64,000 nt of DNA from Sphingomonadales bacterium (GTDB taxonomy: Bacteria; Pseudomonadota; Alphaproteobacteria; Sphingomonadales; Sphingomonadaceae): positions 62,001 to 126,000 of the forward strand of contig SEFZ01000007.1 in NCBI GenBank assembly GCA_004173185.1, written 5' to 3'. The notes below the pieces were generated by a model. The model had not been told where the DNA came from. It did not search any database and was given only the letters and a program-made list of their open reading frames with translations. How positions within the stretch are numbered: position 1 is the first letter of the stretch; each line of letters starts with the position of its first letter. This document shows, in pieces, positions 35,689 to 43,722 of this stretch. Made by a program: the position numbers and the translations under genes.

Positions 35689-35721
35689 TTATCCACAGGT
35701 TGGGTCAAGAAGTTATCCACA
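35689..35721 (+). promoter_or_regulatory. Two perfect DnaA boxes in direct repeat
   Basis: TTATCCACA at 35689-35697 and again at 35713-35721, each followed by GG. They have the same orientation and lie 24 bases apart. They lie between divergent ccrM and the OmpA-like gene. This is no replication origin: there are only two boxes and no dnaA, dnaN or AT-rich unwinding region is seen. Confidence 0.75.
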
Positions 35722-35860
35722 GGCACTAGGGATGGTGTGTGGCGTAAAAGACTCAATCTTTTCCCGAGCGAAGCGTGAACCTCGCCTGTCATCGGCACTC
35801 ACCGCGCATTCAACCGTTGGGCGGCATTCGGCCCGGCATCGGGGAATGAGGAGACGGAAA

Positions 35861-36643
35861 ATGGCCAAGATCGAAACAAGCCTTTTGTACACGCTGGCAG
35901 CAGCGGCGCTGGTCGCCAGCAGCGGCACGGCGATGGCGCAGAACAGCAATTGGGATTGGGGCGGTGGCCGCCAGGGAGACCGCGAATATCGGCTGGTCGG
36001 CCCGGGCGCGGCGACGCTTCTGCCCGAATTGCGCCGAACCAATCGCGGCCGTGCCTTCGTGCTGCGCAACTTCGACGCGAATCGCGATGGCCGCATTGAT
36101 CGCCGTGAAGCCGCTGCGGCGAATCGCGCATTTCGCCAGATTGCCGGGCCGCGCTTCGATCGATTCGACTGGGATGCGCGTGACCGCACGGTCGTGGTCG
36201 AGGAACCGCGTGGCGGCCAATGGGATCGCCGCGCAATGCGCGACTATCGCTTCCGCCAGACCAAGCTGGGCGCGACGATGACGATGCAGGAGGACGTGCT
36301 GTTCCGCACCGACAGTGCCGAACTGCGCCCCGGCGCGATCGAGAAATTGCGTCCGCTGGTCGGCTATCTGCGCGCCAATCCCGGCGTGCGGGTGGCGATT
36401 ATCGGCCATACCGATTCGCGCGGCACCGATGCGCATAACCAGTCGCTGTCCGAGCGCCGGGCCGAGAGCGTGCGGGCCGCATTCGATTCGATGGGCGTGG
36501 TGCGGGCGCGCTTCCGGGTCGAGGGCCATGGCGAAAGCGAGCCGGTGGCGAGCAACGCCACCGCAGACGGCATGCGGCTCAACCGCCGTGTTGAAGTGAC
36601 GTTGCTCGGCGAGCGTGCCGACCGCTTCGACCGCGATAACTGA
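35861..36643 (+). CDS. OmpA-family peptidoglycan-binding protein with an EF-hand
   Basis: A 260-residue exported protein. The start is the ATG at 35861, after GAGGAGACGG. The signal segment is MAKIETSLLYTLAAAALVAS, ending SGTAMAQ. A single EF-hand loop, NFDANRDGRIDRREAAAANR, occurs near 68-87. The C-terminal OmpA domain begins at about 145: DVLFRTDSAELRPGAIEKLR, VAIIGHTDSRGTDAHNQSLS, ERRAESVRAAF, GHGESEPVASN and LNRRVEVTL. It keeps the Asp and Arg that bind diaminopimelate (HTDSRG and RR). It is probably periplasmic, tethered to peptidoglycan, since no barrel or lipobox is seen. Upstream lie DnaA boxes and a GACTC (GANTC) site at 35750-35754. Confidence 0.87.
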   Translation: MAKIETSLLYTLAAAALVASSGTAMAQNSNWDWGGGRQGDREYRLVGPGAATLLPELRRTNRGRAFVLRNFDANRDGRIDRREAAAANRAFRQIAGPRFDRFDWDARDRTVVVEEPRGGQWDRRAMRDYRFRQTKLGATMTMQEDVLFRTDSAELRPGAIEKLRPLVGYLRANPGVRVAIIGHTDSRGTDAHNQSLSERRAESVRAAFDSMGVVRARFRVEGHGESEPVASNATADGMRLNRRVEVTLLGERADRFDRDN

Positions 36644-36650
36644 TCGGGAT

Positions 36651-36676
36651 CCGGGTCTGGCACGCGCCGGACCCGG
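36651..36676. terminator. Hairpin between convergent OmpA-like gene and rnhB
   Basis: Seven-base stem CCGGGTC / GACCCGG with a 12-base loop, in the 39-base gap between two converging stop codons. No T run is present. Confidence 0.5.
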
Positions 36677-36682
36677 CATTCC

Positions 36683-37312
36683 TCATTCGGCGGGCACGAT
36701 CCGCGCAAAATCGAAATGCGCCTGCGCGACGGGCGCGAAGCTGCGGCGGTGGTGCGGGGTGGGGCCGAGCGTGCGCAACGCTTCCTGATGGACCTTCGCG
36801 CCATAGCCCTTGTTGCTTGCCCAGCCATAGCCGGGGAACGTCCCGTCCAGTTCGATCATCATCGCATCGCGCTGATGCTTGGCGACGATCGATGCGGCAG
36901 CGATCGACAGGCACAGTGCGTCGCCGCCGATCACCCATTGGCTATTGTGCGGCCATTTGGGGCAGCGATTGCCATCGACCAGCACCATGGCGGGCGCGAA
37001 GCCGAGCGCATCGACTGCGCGGTGCATCGCCAGCATCGTTGCCCAGAGGATGTTGAGCTCGTCGATTTCCTCGACCGTGGCCACGCCGACGCCGACTTTC
37101 GCGCAGGCAAGGATTTCGGCGCAGAGGCGCGCGCGCTTGGCGGCGGTCAGCGCCTTGGAATCGTCGATGCCTTCGGGGATGCAATCGGGATCGAGCACGA
37201 CGGCGGCGGCGACTACCGGGCCAGCCAAAGGCCCGCGCCCGGCTTCGTCCACCCCGGCCACGGGACCGTTGTGAAGCTTGGCGTACTTCCGCTCGAAATT
37301 CAGATCAGGCAT
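36683..37312 (-). CDS. rnhB: Ribonuclease HII
   Basis: Removes ribonucleotides and RNA from RNA-DNA hybrids. It has 209 residues from the ATG at 37312 (MPDLNFERKYAKLHNGPVAG). The catalytic acids sit in GVDEAGRGPLAGPVVAAAV (Asp-Glu) and IDDSKALTAAKR (Asp), with a further Asp in MVLVDGNRCP. The RNase HII tyrosine-containing motif is YGWASNKGYGAKVH. It overlaps the upstream thiD-VOC gene by eight bases. In many alphaproteobacteria rnhB directly adjoins ccrM. Here an OmpA-like gene in opposite orientation separates them. Confidence 0.96.
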   Translation of the reverse strand: MPDLNFERKYAKLHNGPVAGVDEAGRGPLAGPVVAAAVVLDPDCIPEGIDDSKALTAAKRARLCAEILACAKVGVGVATVEEIDELNILWATMLAMHRAVDALGFAPAMVLVDGNRCPKWPHNSQWVIGGDALCLSIAAASIVAKHQRDAMMIELDGTFPGYGWASNKGYGAKVHQEALRTLGPTPHHRRSFAPVAQAHFDFARIVPAE

Positions 37313-38462
37313 CGTCGATACGCCATGGCGGGAAGCGGCGCATTTCGCCGGCCTGATAGAGCCGCACCGAATTGCCGGCCGGATCGCGCAGCCGCGCTTC
37401 GCGCCAGCCCCAGCTTTCGTCCTTGGGCTCGGCATCGAATTTGACGCCTTGCTGCTGGAGGAATGCGACGGTGACGTCCAGATCGCCGCACTCGAAATAG
37501 ACGACCGGCGCGGTATAGTCGGGATCGGTCGCGACTGAGAAAGTAGCACCGCCTTCGGTCTCGAAGCGCGCATAACGCGGCGAGGCGCGGACGATCTGGC
37601 GCAGCCCGAGCAGCCGGTAGAATTTCTCGCTCGCCGCCAGATCCTGCGCGGGCACCGTCACCTGATTCAGCATCGGCTCGAAGAAGCTCATATTGGTATC
37701 GAGCCGCACCGATTGCTGCCCCATCGGTCCATGCCCGCGCCCCAATCCCGGAGCCTCGCGCATGGCGATGCGGACGAAGCGCCGCGCGCGCCGAACGGCT
37801 TCGGGCAGATCCCATTCTGCGGCGAGGCCACAGGCGATCGCCGAGGAAAGCGTGCAGCCGGTGCCGTGATTATTGTCGCTGACGATTCGCGGATTGGTCC
37901 AGTCGATCTCGGGCGGATCCTCGGGGTCCGAGGAATATAGCCGGTCGGTGACTTCATCGCCCCCGGCATGGCCGCCCTTGACCAGAACCGCGCAGCCATG
38001 GGCCTTGACCAATGCCTTCGCATCGCCGCCGAGTGCCGCCAGCTCCGGGAGGTTGGGCGTGACCACCGTGGCGACGTTCATCAGCCGTTCGAACGCAGCG
38101 ATGGTGGCGTCGTCGGCGAGCGTGGCGCCGGAACTGGCGATCATCACCGGATCGAATACCACCGGCACGCCGGGCAGTTCGGCGAGCTTTTCGGCGACCG
38201 CGAGTGCTGTCCGCGCCGATCCGATCATGCCGATCTTGATCGCATCAACGCCGATGTCACGAACCACCACGTCGATCTGATCGATCACCATCTTGGTCGG
38301 GATCGGGTGGACGCCGTCTACGCCCAGCGTGTTTTGCGCGGTGATCGCGGTGATCGCGGTCATGGCGTGGCCGCCCAGCATCGTGACCGTCTTGATATCG
38401 GCCTGGATACCGGCGCCGCCGCCTGAATCCGATCCAGCGATGATAAGGATGCGGGGTGTCAT
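37305..38462 (-). CDS. thiD: ThiD (HMP-P kinase) fused to a C-terminal VOC/glyoxalase-like domain
   Basis: A 385-residue two-domain protein. Residues 1-250 are hydroxymethylpyrimidine/phosphomethylpyrimidine kinase of thiamine synthesis. The landmarks are IAGSDSGGGAGIQADIKT, DPVMIASSGATL, VTPNLPELAAL, VLVKGGHA and NHGTGCTLSSAIA. With no stop between them, a VOC-fold domain follows from about residue 258 (MLNQVTVPAQDLAASEKFYR, then VVYFECGDLDVTVAFLQQQG and ARLRDPAGNSVRLYQAGE). The VOC part keeps the DPAGN turn and paired beta-alpha-beta pattern. An internal start at M258 lacks a ribosome site. The start overlaps the DUF1272 stop, TGATG. Thiamine genes are not otherwise present. Confidence 0.88.
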   Translation of the reverse strand: MTPRILIIAGSDSGGGAGIQADIKTVTMLGGHAMTAITAITAQNTLGVDGVHPIPTKMVIDQIDVVVRDIGVDAIKIGMIGSARTALAVAEKLAELPGVPVVFDPVMIASSGATLADDATIAAFERLMNVATVVTPNLPELAALGGDAKALVKAHGCAVLVKGGHAGGDEVTDRLYSSDPEDPPEIDWTNPRIVSDNNHGTGCTLSSAIACGLAAEWDLPEAVRRARRFVRIAMREAPGLGRGHGPMGQQSVRLDTNMSFFEPMLNQVTVPAQDLAASEKFYRLLGLRQIVRASPRYARFETEGGATFSVATDPDYTAPVVYFECGDLDVTVAFLQQQGVKFDAEPKDESWGWREARLRDPAGNSVRLYQAGEMRRFPPWRIDDA

Positions 38463-38689
38463 CAGTCGCCCTTGAAGCGCCGCTCGGTGCTCGCCGGATT
38501 GCGTGCGAGCGCGGCGCCGACGCGGGTGGGGCGATCGAGCAGTTCGCCGCCGCAGCTTGGGCAATGCTCGTCGAGGGCATCGGCGCACAGCGCGCAATAG
38601 GTGCATTCGAACGAGCAGATGAACGCGCCGGGCTGGTTGGCGGGAAGCGAGGTGCCGCAGCGCTGGCAATCGGGGTGCATGGCTAGCAT
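38462..38689 (-). CDS. DUF1272 small zinc-ribbon protein
   Basis: A 75-residue protein with the DUF1272 cysteine pattern: CQRCGTSLP, then FICSFECTYCALCADAL, then CPSCGGELLDRPTR. These paired CxxC motifs suggest one or two structural zinc sites. The ATG at 38689 is preceded by GAGG at a loose spacing, and a second ATG three codons later is possible. The function is unknown. Its stop overlaps the thiD start by one base. Confidence 0.85.
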   Translation of the reverse strand: MLAMHPDCQRCGTSLPANQPGAFICSFECTYCALCADALDEHCPSCGGELLDRPTRVGAALARNPASTERRFKGD

Positions 38690-38732
38690 TAGCGGTCTTT
38701 CCTCGCTTCTTGCGGCAAGTACAAGCGTCCGG

Positions 38733-39257
38733 CTAGCCGCACGCGGCAGTCCGCAGCGTATAGCTCGCAAACGGCTGCTCGACGCCCTTGGCATCGCGCG
38801 CGACGATCTGCCAGGTCAGTTGGCCGGGGGTGATATGCCAGCGGTTGACGAAATCATTGTCGGGATAGGGATAGACCATCTCGAAGCCGTCCGCGCGGAC
38901 CTGCCCGCTGCCGGTGGCGGTGTAGGCACCGCCGAAACTGTCTGCCCAGAAGCCGGTGATCCGGGCAGGGTCCTTGTCGGCCCCGCCGAATATCAGGTGC
39001 GCGGCGTAGCGATCGGTGGGGTCGGCCGAGGCGACGCTTGCGGCATCGACGACGAACAGCGCGTCGTGCGCGATCGGGCCGGCGGTGAGCGCGATGGTGA
39101 CCGCCTTGCCCATCACTTCGCCACTCCCTTTCCAGCAACCCTTCAATGCGGTCACTGCCCGGGGGACTGGAGCCGTTTCGGGCTCCTGCGAAGAAGCTGG
39201 CGGTGCGAACAGAACCAATGCGGTGGTGGCGAAGCAAAGCTTCTTGAGCAAGCGCAT
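38733..39257 (-). CDS. Exported protein of unknown function
   Basis: A 174-residue product with the signal peptide MRLLKKLCFATTALVLFAPP, cleaved near ASSQ. The mature region has LKGCWKGSGEVMGKAVTIAL, LIFGGADKDPARITGFWADS, FGGAYTATGSGQVRADGFEM and FVNRWHITPGQLTWQIVARD. These are repeated short beta strands of a lipocalin-like or DUF1579-type fold (inference from the GCW-G-G opening and W-D-xG-G motifs). It begins five bases after glmM. Together with DUF1272, thiD and rnhB it reads in the glmM direction, so it may be part of one long transcript. Confidence 0.72.
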   Translation of the reverse strand: MRLLKKLCFATTALVLFAPPASSQEPETAPVPRAVTALKGCWKGSGEVMGKAVTIALTAGPIAHDALFVVDAASVASADPTDRYAAHLIFGGADKDPARITGFWADSFGGAYTATGSGQVRADGFEMVYPYPDNDFVNRWHITPGQLTWQIVARDAKGVEQPFASYTLRTAACG

Positions 39258-39262
39258 CAGCC

Positions 39263-40603
39263 TTACGCCGCGGCCAACCGCACAGCTTCGCAAACGCGAT
39301 CGACCACGGCCTCGACCTGCCGGGCATCGTCGCCTTCGGCCATCACGCGGATCACCGGCTCGGTGCCAGAAGCGCGGATGACGAGGCGGCCCTTGCCCTC
39401 CAGTTCGGCTTCGGCGCTCGCAATAGCGTCTTTCACCGCGGCGTCCTCGAGCGGCTTGCCGCCCTTGAAGCGCACATTCTTGAGCAATTGCGGGAGCGGA
39501 TCGAACTGGTGGAGGACTTCGCTCGCAGGTTTTCCCGAGCGGACGATCTCGGCAAGGATCTGGAGCGCTGCGACAAGGCCATCGCCGGTGGTCGCATAGT
39601 CCGAAAGGATGATGTGGCCGCTCTGCTCGCCGCCGACATTATAGCCATTGGCGCGCATTTTTTCGAGGACGTAGCGGTCGCCCACCGAGGTGCGGATCAT
39701 GCCGAGACCCTGCGACGCGAGATGTCGTTCGAGGCCGAGATTGGACATGACCGTGGTCACCAGCCCGCCGCCCACGAGACGGCCCTGGCGGCCCCAGCCG
39801 CTGGCGATGGTAGCCATCAGCTGATCGCCATCGATCACCTTGCCGTTCTCGTCGACCACGATCAGCCGATCGGCATCGCCGTCCAGCGCGATGCCGATAT
39901 GCGCCCCGACTTCGACAACCTTGTCGCACAGCGCCTTGGGCGCGGTGGAGCCGACGGCGTCGTTGATATTCTTGCCGTTGGGCGAAACGCCGATCGCGAC
40001 GACTTCGCCGCCGAGTTCCCACAAGGCCGAGGGTGCGACCTGATAGGCGGCACCATGGGCGCAATCGACGACGATCTTGAGCCCGTCGAGCGTCAGATCC
40101 TCGGGAAAAGTCATTTTGGCGGCGTGGATATAGCGGCCGCGGGCATCCTCGACACGGCGGGCGCGGCCGATATTCTCCGGCGCGGCGAGCGGCACCTCGC
40201 CATCGATCAACGCTTCGATCGCCAGCTCGTCGGCATCGCTCAGCTTATAGCCATCAGGGCCGAACAGCTTGATGCCATTGTCGATATAGGGATTGTGGCT
40301 GGCGGAGATCATCACGCCCATGTCCGCGCGCATCGATTGGGTGAGCATCGCCACCGCAGGGGTGGGCATCGGGCCGACCAGAACCACGTCCATGCCGACG
40401 CTGGTAAACCCCGCGACCATCGCGTTTTCGAGCATATAGCCCGAGAGGCGCGTATCCTTGCCGATCACGACGCGGTGCTTGTGCGTGCCGCGTGCGAAGT
40501 GCGCGCCGGCCGCCATGCCGACCTTCATAGCCATTGCCGCAGTCATCGGGTGCGCGTTGGTCGCGCCGCGAATTCCATCGGTACCGAAATATTTTCTTGC
40601 CAT
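39263..40603 (-). CDS. glmM: Phosphoglucosamine mutase
   Basis: Converts glucosamine-6-phosphate to glucosamine-1-phosphate for UDP-GlcNAc, cell wall and LPS synthesis. It has 446 residues from the ATG at 40603 ([16 protein letters not shown]). The phospho-serine loop is [15 protein letters not shown], the magnesium loop is [15 protein letters not shown], the sugar loop is GGEQSGH, and the phosphate-binding loop is [16 protein letters not shown]. Length and motifs are standard. It is divergent from the dicarboxylate symporter gene across 70 bases. Confidence 0.97.
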   Translation of the reverse strand: MARKYFGTDGIRGATNAHPMTAAMAMKVGMAAGAHFARGTHKHRVVIGKDTRLSGYMLENAMVAGFTSVGMDVVLVGPMPTPAVAMLTQSMRADMGVMISASHNPYIDNGIKLFGPDGYKLSDADELAIEALIDGEVPLAAPENIGRARRVEDARGRYIHAAKMTFPEDLTLDGLKIVVDCAHGAAYQVAPSALWELGGEVVAIGVSPNGKNINDAVGSTAPKALCDKVVEVGAHIGIALDGDADRLIVVDENGKVIDGDQLMATIASGWGRQGRLVGGGLVTTVMSNLGLERHLASQGLGMIRTSVGDRYVLEKMRANGYNVGGEQSGHIILSDYATTGDGLVAALQILAEIVRSGKPASEVLHQFDPLPQLLKNVRFKGGKPLEDAAVKDAIASAEAELEGKGRLVIRASGTEPVIRVMAEGDDARQVEAVVDRVCEAVRLAAA

Positions 40604-40673
40604 TACCGAGCTCTCACGGCCTTGTTGCGACCAATGTGGCGACTGATAGCGCCGCGAACCAAAAAGGGCGAGC

Positions 40674-41990
40674 ATGTCGCTGATCTTTCGATTCTTTAAA
40701 ATCCTGCTGGGCGATCCAAACAAGCCCCAGGCACTGCGTATCCTGATCGCGCTGACCGCGGGGCTTAGCGTCGGCGCGCTGTTTGCGGGATATGCGCCGG
40801 AGCGCGGCGTTGCCTTGGCCGATTATGTCCAGCCGATCGGGCATGCGTGGCTCAACGCGCTGCAGATGACGATCGTGCCGCTGGTCGTGGCTTTGCTCAT
40901 CACCGGCGTGACCGCCACGGCCGAGGCGGCGCAGGCGGGGCGGCTCGCGGGCCGGGCCATCGCGCTGTACGTCGCAGTTCTGGCATTGTCGGCGGCCGCC
41001 GCCGCGATCCTGACGCCCTTGTTCCTGCAGATCTGGCCGATGCCGCAGGAATCGGCGGCGAGCCTGCGGGCGGCGCTTACGGGAGCGAACAAGGTCGGCG
41101 AGGTGCCGCCGCTGGGCGAGTTCCTCGCAGCGATCATCCCGTCGAACGTGGTCAAGGCAGCGGTAGACAATGCCTTTTTGTCGCTGATCATCTTCTCGCT
41201 GATCTTCGCCTTTGCGATCACCCATGTCATCGATGAAGCACGCCAGTTGCTCGTCCGTTTCTTCGCCGCGATCCGCGATGTGATGCTGGTGGTGATCAAC
41301 TGGGTGCTCTGGATCGGACCGATCGGCGTGGGCGCGCTGGCGCTGGTCGTCGGTGCCAAGGCCGGGACGGGCGCTTTCGGGGCGCTGCTCCATTATATCG
41401 TGATTGTCTCTGCGGTTGGCTTTGTCGTTGCGCTGTTCGCTTATCCGGTCGCGGTATTTGGCGGGCGAGTGAAGCTGGGGCGCTATGCGCGCGCGGCGGC
41501 GCCAAGCCAGGCTGTGGCGATGAGCACCCAGTCTTCGCTCGCCACCCTGCCGGTGATGATCGAGGGCGCGAGCAAGCTGGGCGTGCCGGTCGCAGTCTCG
41601 GGCGTTACCCTGCCGCTCGCGGTGGCGATCTTCCGCGCGACAGGCCCGGCGATGAACTTCGCAGTGGCGATCTATGTCGCCACCTGGTTCGGCATCCCGC
41701 TCGGCATTCCCACATTGGTCGTCGGCACTATCGTGGCGACGCTGACGTCGCTCGGCTCGGTCAGCCTGCCGGGCACGGTCAGCTATGTCAGCGCGATTGC
41801 GCCGGTATCCTCCGCTATCGGCGCGCCGATAGCGCCGCTTGGGCTGCTGGTCGCAGTCGAGACGATCCCGGACATCATGCGTACCGTGGGCAACGTCACC
41901 TGGGATCTGGCCGCGAGCGTCTGGCTTTCGCGCCACACCCGCAACGTGCCGCTCGACGAAGCCGATGCCATGTTGCGGGAAGAGCCATGA
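40674..41990 (+). CDS. Dicarboxylate/amino acid:cation symporter (DAACS family)
   Basis: A 438-residue inner-membrane carrier of the GltP/DctA family. It has about eight helices plus two hairpins, with [17 protein letters not shown], the serine-rich hairpin [20 protein letters not shown] and the conserved [17 protein letters not shown] in place of the usual NMDGTA motif. The loss of the Asp of NMDGT suggests a subfamily with altered cation coupling or substrate. Substrates are probably C4-dicarboxylates or acidic amino acids, but this cannot be settled. The C-terminal tail is short. A small lipoprotein gene overlaps its stop by four bases. Confidence 0.87.
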   Translation: MSLIFRFFKILLGDPNKPQALRILIALTAGLSVGALFAGYAPERGVALADYVQPIGHAWLNALQMTIVPLVVALLITGVTATAEAAQAGRLAGRAIALYVAVLALSAAAAAILTPLFLQIWPMPQESAASLRAALTGANKVGEVPPLGEFLAAIIPSNVVKAAVDNAFLSLIIFSLIFAFAITHVIDEARQLLVRFFAAIRDVMLVVINWVLWIGPIGVGALALVVGAKAGTGAFGALLHYIVIVSAVGFVVALFAYPVAVFGGRVKLGRYARAAAPSQAVAMSTQSSLATLPVMIEGASKLGVPVAVSGVTLPLAVAIFRATGPAMNFAVAIYVATWFGIPLGIPTLVVGTIVATLTSLGSVSLPGTVSYVSAIAPVSSAIGAPIAPLGLLVAVETIPDIMRTVGNVTWDLAASVWLSRHTRNVPLDEADAMLREEP

Positions 41991-42292
41991 GGGCCGCATT
42001 GCCGCTCGCATTGTTGCTTGCAAGCTGCGGGCAGCAGGGGCCGACGAAGGAGCCGCCGGCGGCCAACCAATCGGCTGAGATCAACGCGCTTGCCGCCGAT
42101 CTGGACCAGATGGAAAGCGATGTGCGCCTCCGCAGGCTCGAGGAGCGCATGGGCGCACTTGAGGCGCAACTGGGCAATGCGACGTTGCGCGACGCGGATG
42201 TGGACGATCTCGACCGCCGGATGCGTGCGCTCGAAGCGGGAGCGGCGGTGACCGCAAAGCCGCCTGCTACGAGCGCCACGCCCGCGCCCTGA
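41987..42292 (+). CDS. Small coiled-coil lipoprotein
   Basis: A 101-residue putative lipoprotein. The lipobox LLASC lies within [20 protein letters not shown], with C14 as the lipidated cysteine. Residues 29-82 show heptads typical of a coiled coil (NALAADLDQMESDVRLRRLE, ERMGALEAQL, DDLDRRMRALE), so it probably trimerises. The end is Ala/Pro/Thr-rich. It overlaps the symporter stop by ATGA, so it is co-translated. Whether it works with the transporter is unknown. It is convergent with gor, one base from its stop. Confidence 0.8.
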   Translation: MRAALPLALLLASCGQQGPTKEPPAANQSAEINALAADLDQMESDVRLRRLEERMGALEAQLGNATLRDADVDDLDRRMRALEAGAAVTAKPPATSATPAP

Positions 42293-42293
42293 G

Positions 42294-43640
42294 CTATTTC
42301 ATCAGCACCAGTTCTTCGGCCATCGACGGATGCAGCGCGACGGTCTGGTCGAACTGGTCCTTGGTAAGCCCGGCCTTCACCGCGATCGCGGCTGCCTGAA
42401 GGATTTCGGGCGCGTCGGGGCCGATCATGTGGAGGCCCACGACGCGGCCCGTCGTGCCGTCACAGATCATCTTGTAGAGTGCGCGCTCGTTGCGATTGGC
42501 CAGCACGTTCTTCATCGCGCGGAAGTCCGAAGTGAATACCGAAACCGAGCCAAGCTTGTTGCGCGCCTGGCTCTCGGTCATGCCCACGCCTGCCATTGGC
42601 GGATGGCTAAACACGGCGCTGGGGATGTTCTCGTAATCCACCTTGTGCGGCTTGCCGCCAAAGATCGTGTCGGCGAACGCCTGGCCTTCGCGGATGGCGA
42701 CGGGAGTTAGCTGGACGCGGTTGGTCACATCGCCGACCGCGTAGATCGAATCGACCGAAGACTTGTTGTCGTCATCGACCTTTACCGCACCCTTGTCGTC
42801 GAGTTCGACGCCCGCGTCTGCGAGACCCAGGCCCATCGTGTTGGGCACGCGACCGGTGGCGAAGAGCACGCAATCTACTTCGACTGCGTCATGGCCCGAA
42901 GTCTTGACCTTGAGGCAGCCGGTTTCGAGCTTTTCGATGCTCTCGAATTCCGAATTGAAGCGAAACTCGATGCCCTTGGTCAGCGAAATCTGGAGCAGGC
43001 GATCGCGGATCGCTTCCTCATATCCGCGCAGAATCACGTCCGAGCGGTTGATCAGCGTCACCTTGGTGCCGAATTCGTTGAAAATCCCGGCAAACTCATT
43101 GGCGATATAGCCTGCACCCGCGATCATGATTCGGCGGGGCAACGCTTCGAGGTGGAAGACTTCGTTCGAAGTGATGCCGTGCTCGCTGCCGGGGAAAGTG
43201 GGGCTGTGCGGATGCGCGCCAGTGGCGACCAATATGTATTTCGCGGTGATCTTGCGACCGCTGGCGAGCGTGACTTCGTGCGCGCCTGAGACGGTGGCGC
43301 GTTCGAGGATGACCTCGACATTATTGTTGCTGAGCGTCTGGCCATAGAGGCCGTTGAGCCGATCGACTTCGCCGAGAACGTTGTCGCGGAGCGTCAGCCA
43401 GTCGAAATCGCAATCGGGGACCTGCCAGCCGAAGCGCTTGGCGTCCTTAAGGTCCTCGGCAAAATGCGCGCCATAAACCAGCAATTTCTTGGGCACGCAG
43501 CCGCGGATCACGCAGGTGCCGCCGACTCGATATTCCTCGGCGACCGCGACCTTGGCGCCATAAGCCGAAGCCATGCGCGAGGCGCGTACCCCGCCCGAGC
43601 CCGCGCCGATCACGAAAAGGTCATACTCGTAATCGGCCAC
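42294..43640 (-). CDS. gor: Glutathione-disulfide reductase
   Basis: An NADPH-dependent flavoenzyme that keeps glutathione reduced. It has 448 residues. The FAD loop is LFVIGAGSGGVRASRMAS, the redox disulfide is GGTCVIRGCVPKKLL (C43 and C48 by my count), and the NADPH loop is IMIAGAGYIANEFAGIFNEF. The FAD-closing motif is IYAVGDVTNRVQLTPVAIRE, and the C-terminal interface is VALHPSMAEELVLMK with the catalytic His-Pro. The VRASRMA segment is the bacterial GR type rather than mercuric or dihydrolipoyl reductase. It is a single gene, 82 bases from pgi on the same strand. Confidence 0.95.
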   Translation of the reverse strand: MADYEYDLFVIGAGSGGVRASRMASAYGAKVAVAEEYRVGGTCVIRGCVPKKLLVYGAHFAEDLKDAKRFGWQVPDCDFDWLTLRDNVLGEVDRLNGLYGQTLSNNNVEVILERATVSGAHEVTLASGRKITAKYILVATGAHPHSPTFPGSEHGITSNEVFHLEALPRRIMIAGAGYIANEFAGIFNEFGTKVTLINRSDVILRGYEEAIRDRLLQISLTKGIEFRFNSEFESIEKLETGCLKVKTSGHDAVEVDCVLFATGRVPNTMGLGLADAGVELDDKGAVKVDDDNKSSVDSIYAVGDVTNRVQLTPVAIREGQAFADTIFGGKPHKVDYENIPSAVFSHPPMAGVGMTESQARNKLGSVSVFTSDFRAMKNVLANRNERALYKMICDGTTGRVVGLHMIGPDAPEILQAAAIAVKAGLTKDQFDQTVALHPSMAEELVLMK

Positions 43641-43722
43641 GCACTATCTCCTTGGTACTTCAGGCGTGCGAGATAAGCATTGTGGTGCGGCGGCGCCAGC
43701 GCTGCTGGCTTGGCCGTATTGC

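Noticed and set aside
35689..35721. DnaA boxes as a replication origin
   Set aside because: There are only two boxes, no DNA-unwinding AT-rich region, and no dnaA, dnaN, hemE or parAB nearby.
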